Source of the DNA: Tupaia tana
Lineage: Eukaryota > Chordata > Mammalia > Scandentia > Tupaiidae
NCBI GenBank assembly: GCA_026018925.1
Contig: JAKSZU010000009.1
Span: 69,924,949-69,988,948, forward strand
Direction: 5' to 3'
DNA length: 64,000 bases
Part shown: positions 60,522-64,000 of the stretch, piece after piece
Layout: each line of letters starts with the position of its first letter
How positions within the stretch are numbered: the stretch's first letter is position 1
Program-made: the position numbers and the translations under genes
Notes under the pieces: generated by a model
What the model saw: only the letters and a program-made list of their open reading frames with translations
Database searches by the model: none
Told to the model about the DNA's origin: nothing

Positions 60522-61880
60522 GGGTCAAGCAACAGGAGTGGAGTAATGCCTAAATCAAAGGAACCCCTTTCATCAAGCTCTCTGGTAGTGATTCTGACTG
60601 TGAAGTTGACAAGGAGTTAAATAGAGAAAAGCAAGTTGCTCCAGAAAACATTTACAGAGGCAAAAGACTGATGAACTTCTGGAGCTCTGTCATCTTCCAA
60701 ACAGAACAGCAGCAGCAGAGGTAATGTTTCAGATTTTCTACATATGTAGAAGGAAGCACTGCTTTGAAATACTTTTTTCTTAATGTTTATTAAGAAAATG
60801 AGATATGTAAGTGTTCAGGACTTTATTAATTTTTAAATTTATTTTATAAATTTAATAATTATACATCACTTTGCTTGTAAGTTGAATTCGCCCAACATGA
60901 ATACGTTTCACATCAGTCCAGTTGAGGATATAAAACACATTATTATCAACAGATAATAACCCCTTTCTGTGCCCCATAAATTACTTGCCTCTTTATTTTC
61001 CTCCTTAATTTCTTTCCTTTCACACTTCCCTTTCTCCTATCCTCTGCTCACATTGTTTCCAGAATCTATAACCATTTTTAATGCTTCTATATCCTCTAAT
61101 CTCTCAGTTTTCACCATAGAGTGTGGACAGTCAGTATATGCTAAGTGGAGACATATAATTCTCTTTTGTAGGCTGGCCTGCTGCACTCTGCAGTAAATGT
61201 TCCATAGTCATCCACTTTCTATCAAATGCCAGGGTCTTGTTGTTTTTATTGGCTAAGTAGTATTCCATTGAGTATTTGTGCCACACGTTTCCAGTCCATT
61301 CATCTGTTCATGGACATTTGGGTTGGTTCCACATCTTAACAATTGTGAATAATGCTGCAATAAACATAGATGTGCAAGCATTTTTCTGACTGTTTTCCTA
61401 TCCTTGGGTAGATATTCAGGAGCAGAATTGCTGAATCAAGTTCAAGAATTTGAAGGGAAAGTTCTAATCGATATTAGAGAATATTGGATGGATCCAGAAA
61501 CTGAAATTAAACCAGGAAGGAAAGGTATTTTTTTAAACCTGGAACTATGGAGCCAGCTGCAGAAACATACTTCTGACATTGATGATGCAGTAAGAAAATT
61601 TGTAAAGATGAAGTAAGAAAACAGTAAAATTTGAGCCATATAAAACCTGTTCTCTTCTAGTTGGTTTAATCTGTCTTTTTACATAAGCTTCTGCTGTATT
61701 TTTTAAGTTATTGTATATTTTGAGTGCAAAACAAATTGTAAGATGAATACTTGTTAAATGTGAATTATTAAAACTGTTCTAGACATTTTAGCTGTTCTCT
61801 TAACTTTATTAAAGAGAACTGTTTTGTGTCTTACATTAGTGTAAAATAAAGTCAAGTAAAACAATCTTTTAAAAAAAAGA
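60522..61880 (+). pseudogene. SUB1: SUB1 (PC4) processed pseudogene, split by an L1
   Basis: Retrocopy of SUB1, the ssDNA-binding transcription coactivator PC4 (127 residues in mammals). Start codon 60546-60548 (MPKSKE...), Ser-rich N-terminal part and Lys-rich part follow, with a one-base deletion after about codon 12. A 56-base insert sits at 60736-60791. The message then breaks at 60827 where an antisense L1 (60828-61439) is inserted, and resumes with [24 protein letters not shown] and SDIDDAVRK, i.e. the DNA-binding domain. The 3' UTR and A-tail follow to about 61880. Target repeat of the L1: gttcaggactttatt (60813) / gttcaagaatttgaa (61440). Non-functional. Confidence 0.93.
60828..61439 (-). 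mobile_element. L1 3' end, antisense, inserted in the SUB1 pseudogene
   Basis: 3' UTR of the same type as the 13.8-16.3 kb L1 (tccagttgaggatataaaac, tattatcaacagataataac) and ORF2 C-terminus to gcagaattgctgaatcaa. About 610 bases, strongly 5'-truncated. Confidence 0.93.
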
Positions 61881-61928
61881 ATATCTAATTATTACAGTAT
61901 CAATTGTATTAAAAAATAGTCAATTTGG

Positions 61929-62160
61929 GACACCCAGTGGCATGTTGGTTAAGGTGGCTAGGTCCCACATAGCTGCTGACTGTGCTGTTTGAGTTCCAGC
62001 CCCTGCAGCTTAAAAAATGCCTGGCTTATGTGCATTCATGCCCAAAATTCTGAAAGGAGGGAGAAATGGATAAGAAAGAATTGTGAAGTGACCATCTTCA
62101 ATAAAGAGGGCTTTCTCTCTTTCTGTCTCTCTCTCAATTAAACTCTAAGGAAAAAAAAAG
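61929..62160 (+). mobile_element. tRNA-derived SINE, diverged
   Basis: cacccagtggcatgttggtt head, degraded B box (gtttgagttccagcc), CT stretch and A-tail. Target repeat aatagtcaattt / aataactaattt. Confidence 0.82.
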
Positions 62161-62389
62161 AAAAAAAGAATAACTAATTTTCATTGAACTACCTTGGTCA
62201 TTCTGTCAGAAATCAATTCACCATGTATGTAAAGGTCTATTTCTAGACTCTATGTTTCTCAGTGATCTTATATTAATGTGTACTTATATTAATATCATAT
62301 TTTGTATTATTGTATTTTTATAATATCTCTTAAATTACATAGGTTGAGCCCCTTTTTATCTTTTTAAACTACATAAGGTAGTTTTCTTT

Positions 62390-63999
62390 TTAAATTTATA
62401 TTTATATTTATATATATATTTATATATATTTATATTTTCAAATTGACATAATAATTGTACATATTTGTCAATTACAGTGATTGTTTTCGGTACATGAATA
62501 TAATGTGTAATGATCAAATCAGGGTAATTACTATATCTATAACCTCAAACATTTCTCATTACTTTCTGTTGAGAACATTGAAAAATCTTCTTTTAACTAA
62601 TCTAAAATATATAATAAATTTATTAAGTATGGTCACCTTACTGTTAATATATGACACTAAAATTTGTTTCCTTTATCTAAAAATCTTTTTTTTTGGAGAG
62701 GTTTTCGCTACAGGGCGCGTGCGCTCGCCAGACAGACAGAGAGAGACATAGAGACAGAAAGCGAGAAATCACCCCCCCGGGGGGATGGTCACGCCGCAAT
62801 CCCTTCTCCCCCATTCTCCTCTCGGGATCTTGAGCACGCACGCACACGCGCCCGGCGTGAGTTTTAAGCCACCGGGTCCGGGACGCGAATCGCGGTCGAC
62901 TACGTGGGAGTCCAGCGACATAGCCATTACGCTAACTGCTGGTTCCCTAAAAATCTTTTTTTAATACATTAGTCAACATCTCTCTGTTTCTTCTTTTCTC
63001 TACCCTTTCCAGCCTCCAGTAATTACTACTCAATTCTCTACTTTAATGATATCATTTTTTTTTTTTGGAACCTGAGTTATTTCACTTAACATAAAGTCTT
63101 ATAGGCTTGCCTGTTGTCTCCAATGACAGGACTTTATTCTTCTTAATGGATGAATGTATTCTATTGTATATGCCACATTTTCTTTATTTGTCAATTGATG
63201 TAGACACTTAGGTTGTCTCCATATTTTGTCTATCGTAAATAGAACTACAAAAAACATTGGAGTGAAGAAGATATCTGTACAGCATTCTGATTTCTTTTCT
63301 GTTGGATACACACTCAATTGTGGAATTGCATTGCAGGATCACACATTTCTATTTTTACTTTTTTCAAGAAGCTTCCATACTGTCTTTCATATTCACATTC
63401 CTATCAACAATATAAAATAATTCCCTTTCTCAACAAGTTTACCAGCACTTTTTTTTTTGAATTTTTGATTATAGCCAATCTAACTAGTGTTAGATGATAC
63501 CACATTATGGTTTTGATTTGCATTTTCCCAATGATCAGTGGTGCTGAGCATTTTTTTCAGGTGCTTGCTGGGCATTTTTATGTATTATTTTTCTAAATGT
63601 ATATTCAGAACATTAGCCCATTTATTTAGTGGTTCATTTATTTATTTGCTGCATTTTCTTTGAGTTCCAAGTATATTCTGGTTATTAATTCTCAACAGAT
63701 GTATCATTCCTCAATAGATGCCAATATTTTTTCCCATACTATAGGCTGTCTGGTCATTCTTGTGATTATTTCCTTTTCTATGCAGAAGCTTGTTAAACTG
63801 ATAGAATTTCATTTGTCTAATTTGATTTTGTTGTCTGTGATTTGGGGCTTCTATACAAAACTCTGCTTAGAACAATGTTATAAAGTATTTCCTCCAATGT
63901 TTTCTTCTGATCATTTTATAGTTTTCAGTCCTGTATTGAAGTCTTTTGTCAATTTAAGTTGATTTCTGTATATAGTGGGAGATAAACATCTATTGATAA
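62390..63999 (-). mobile_element. Old L1 (L1M) 3' UTR and ORF2 end, antisense, cut by window edge
   Basis: 3' UTR: ttgacataataattgtacat, gtaatgatcaaatcagggta, acctcaaacatttctcatta. ORF2 end: gacaggactttattcttctt, tttgatttgcattttcccaa. It continues past the right edge; one young SINE inside. Confidence 0.85.
62688..62945 (-). mobile_element. tRNA-derived SINE, long form, antisense, youngest copy
   Basis: The most CpG-rich copy, with almost no decay. Perfect target repeat ctaaaaatctttttt on both sides (62677 and 62946). Best proxy for the recently active subfamily. No internal TTTT pol III terminator is seen before the A-tail. Confidence 0.97.
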
Positions 64000-64000
64000 T

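Larger units (their letters stand above)
59195..62345 (-). mobile_element. Old L1 (L1ME-like), antisense, with nested SUB1 retrocopy
   Basis: Pieces at 59195-59350, 59600-60013, 60278-60521, 61881-61928 and 62161-62345 read continuously as reversed ORF2 (ttgtggttttaatttgcatc, ... cagaaatcaattcaccatgt). Two SINEs, one retrocopy and a third SINE interrupt it. Confidence 0.72.

Noticed and set aside
61404..61616. A new 70-residue gene ending in VRKFVKMK
   Set aside because: It is the C-terminal part of SUB1 read from within an L1/retrocopy junction; the first residues come from antisense L1.
60828..61880. A head-to-head L1/SUB1 chimera made by template switching
   Set aside because: The 5' part of SUB1 was found upstream of the L1 at 60546-60827 and the L1 has a target repeat, so it is a simple nested insertion.

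Overview
This window looks like an AT-rich, gene-poor stretch of a placental mammal genome. I found no intact host gene, no exon of a split gene and no functional RNA gene. Almost everything recognisable is retrotransposon sequence: LINE-1 (L1) copies of several ages, about 50 copies of one tRNA-derived SINE, old mammalian repeats (MIR, L2, MER5-like, Tigger3-like, MaLR-type LTRs) and two processed pseudogenes, DNAJA1 and SUB1.

Organism. One composite SINE near 11.5 kb carries a tRNA-like head joined to two 7SL-RNA/Alu-like monomers. Such 7SL-derived SINEs are known only from primates, rodents and tree shrews. The dominant SINE is not Alu, B1/B2, ID, CAN, VES, AfroSINE or any other family I can recall. 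A tRNA+7SL composite has been described from tree shrews, so a tree shrew (Tupaia) is my best guess. This is inference, not proof.

Layout. 0-4 kb: antisense L1 ORF2, the left end cut by the window edge, then an older L1 piece. 4-8 kb: mostly unique sequence with old SINEs, MIR and L2. 8-11 kb: an old antisense L1 split by four SINEs. 11-13.6 kb: Tigger3-like DNA transposon, the tRNA/7SL composite, and a HAL1-like element (L1 ORF1 end joined directly to a non-ORF2 tail) inserted in an old L1. 13.6-16.3 kb: younger antisense L1. 16-33 kb: mixed unique sequence, SINEs and L1 3' ends. 33.5-39.3 kb: old sense L1 with nested insertions, followed by a younger sense L1 that keeps a 180-codon reverse transcriptase frame. 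39-44 kb: microsatellites, a diverged direct duplication, a MaLR LTR and a nearly intact DNAJA1 retrocopy. 44-47 kb: another younger L1. 47-53 kb: an old, almost complete L1 (ORF1 to late ORF2) broken by an LTR and SINEs. 53-64 kb: SINEs, L1 pieces and a SUB1 retrocopy that sits inside an old L1 and itself carries a younger L1.

How the parts work together. There is no pathway here. The logic is parasitic: L1 encodes the endonuclease and reverse transcriptase, and the SINEs, HAL1-like element and mRNA retrocopies carry its hallmarks (A-tails, target-site duplications, 5' truncation). The many target-site duplications let the order of insertions be read directly.
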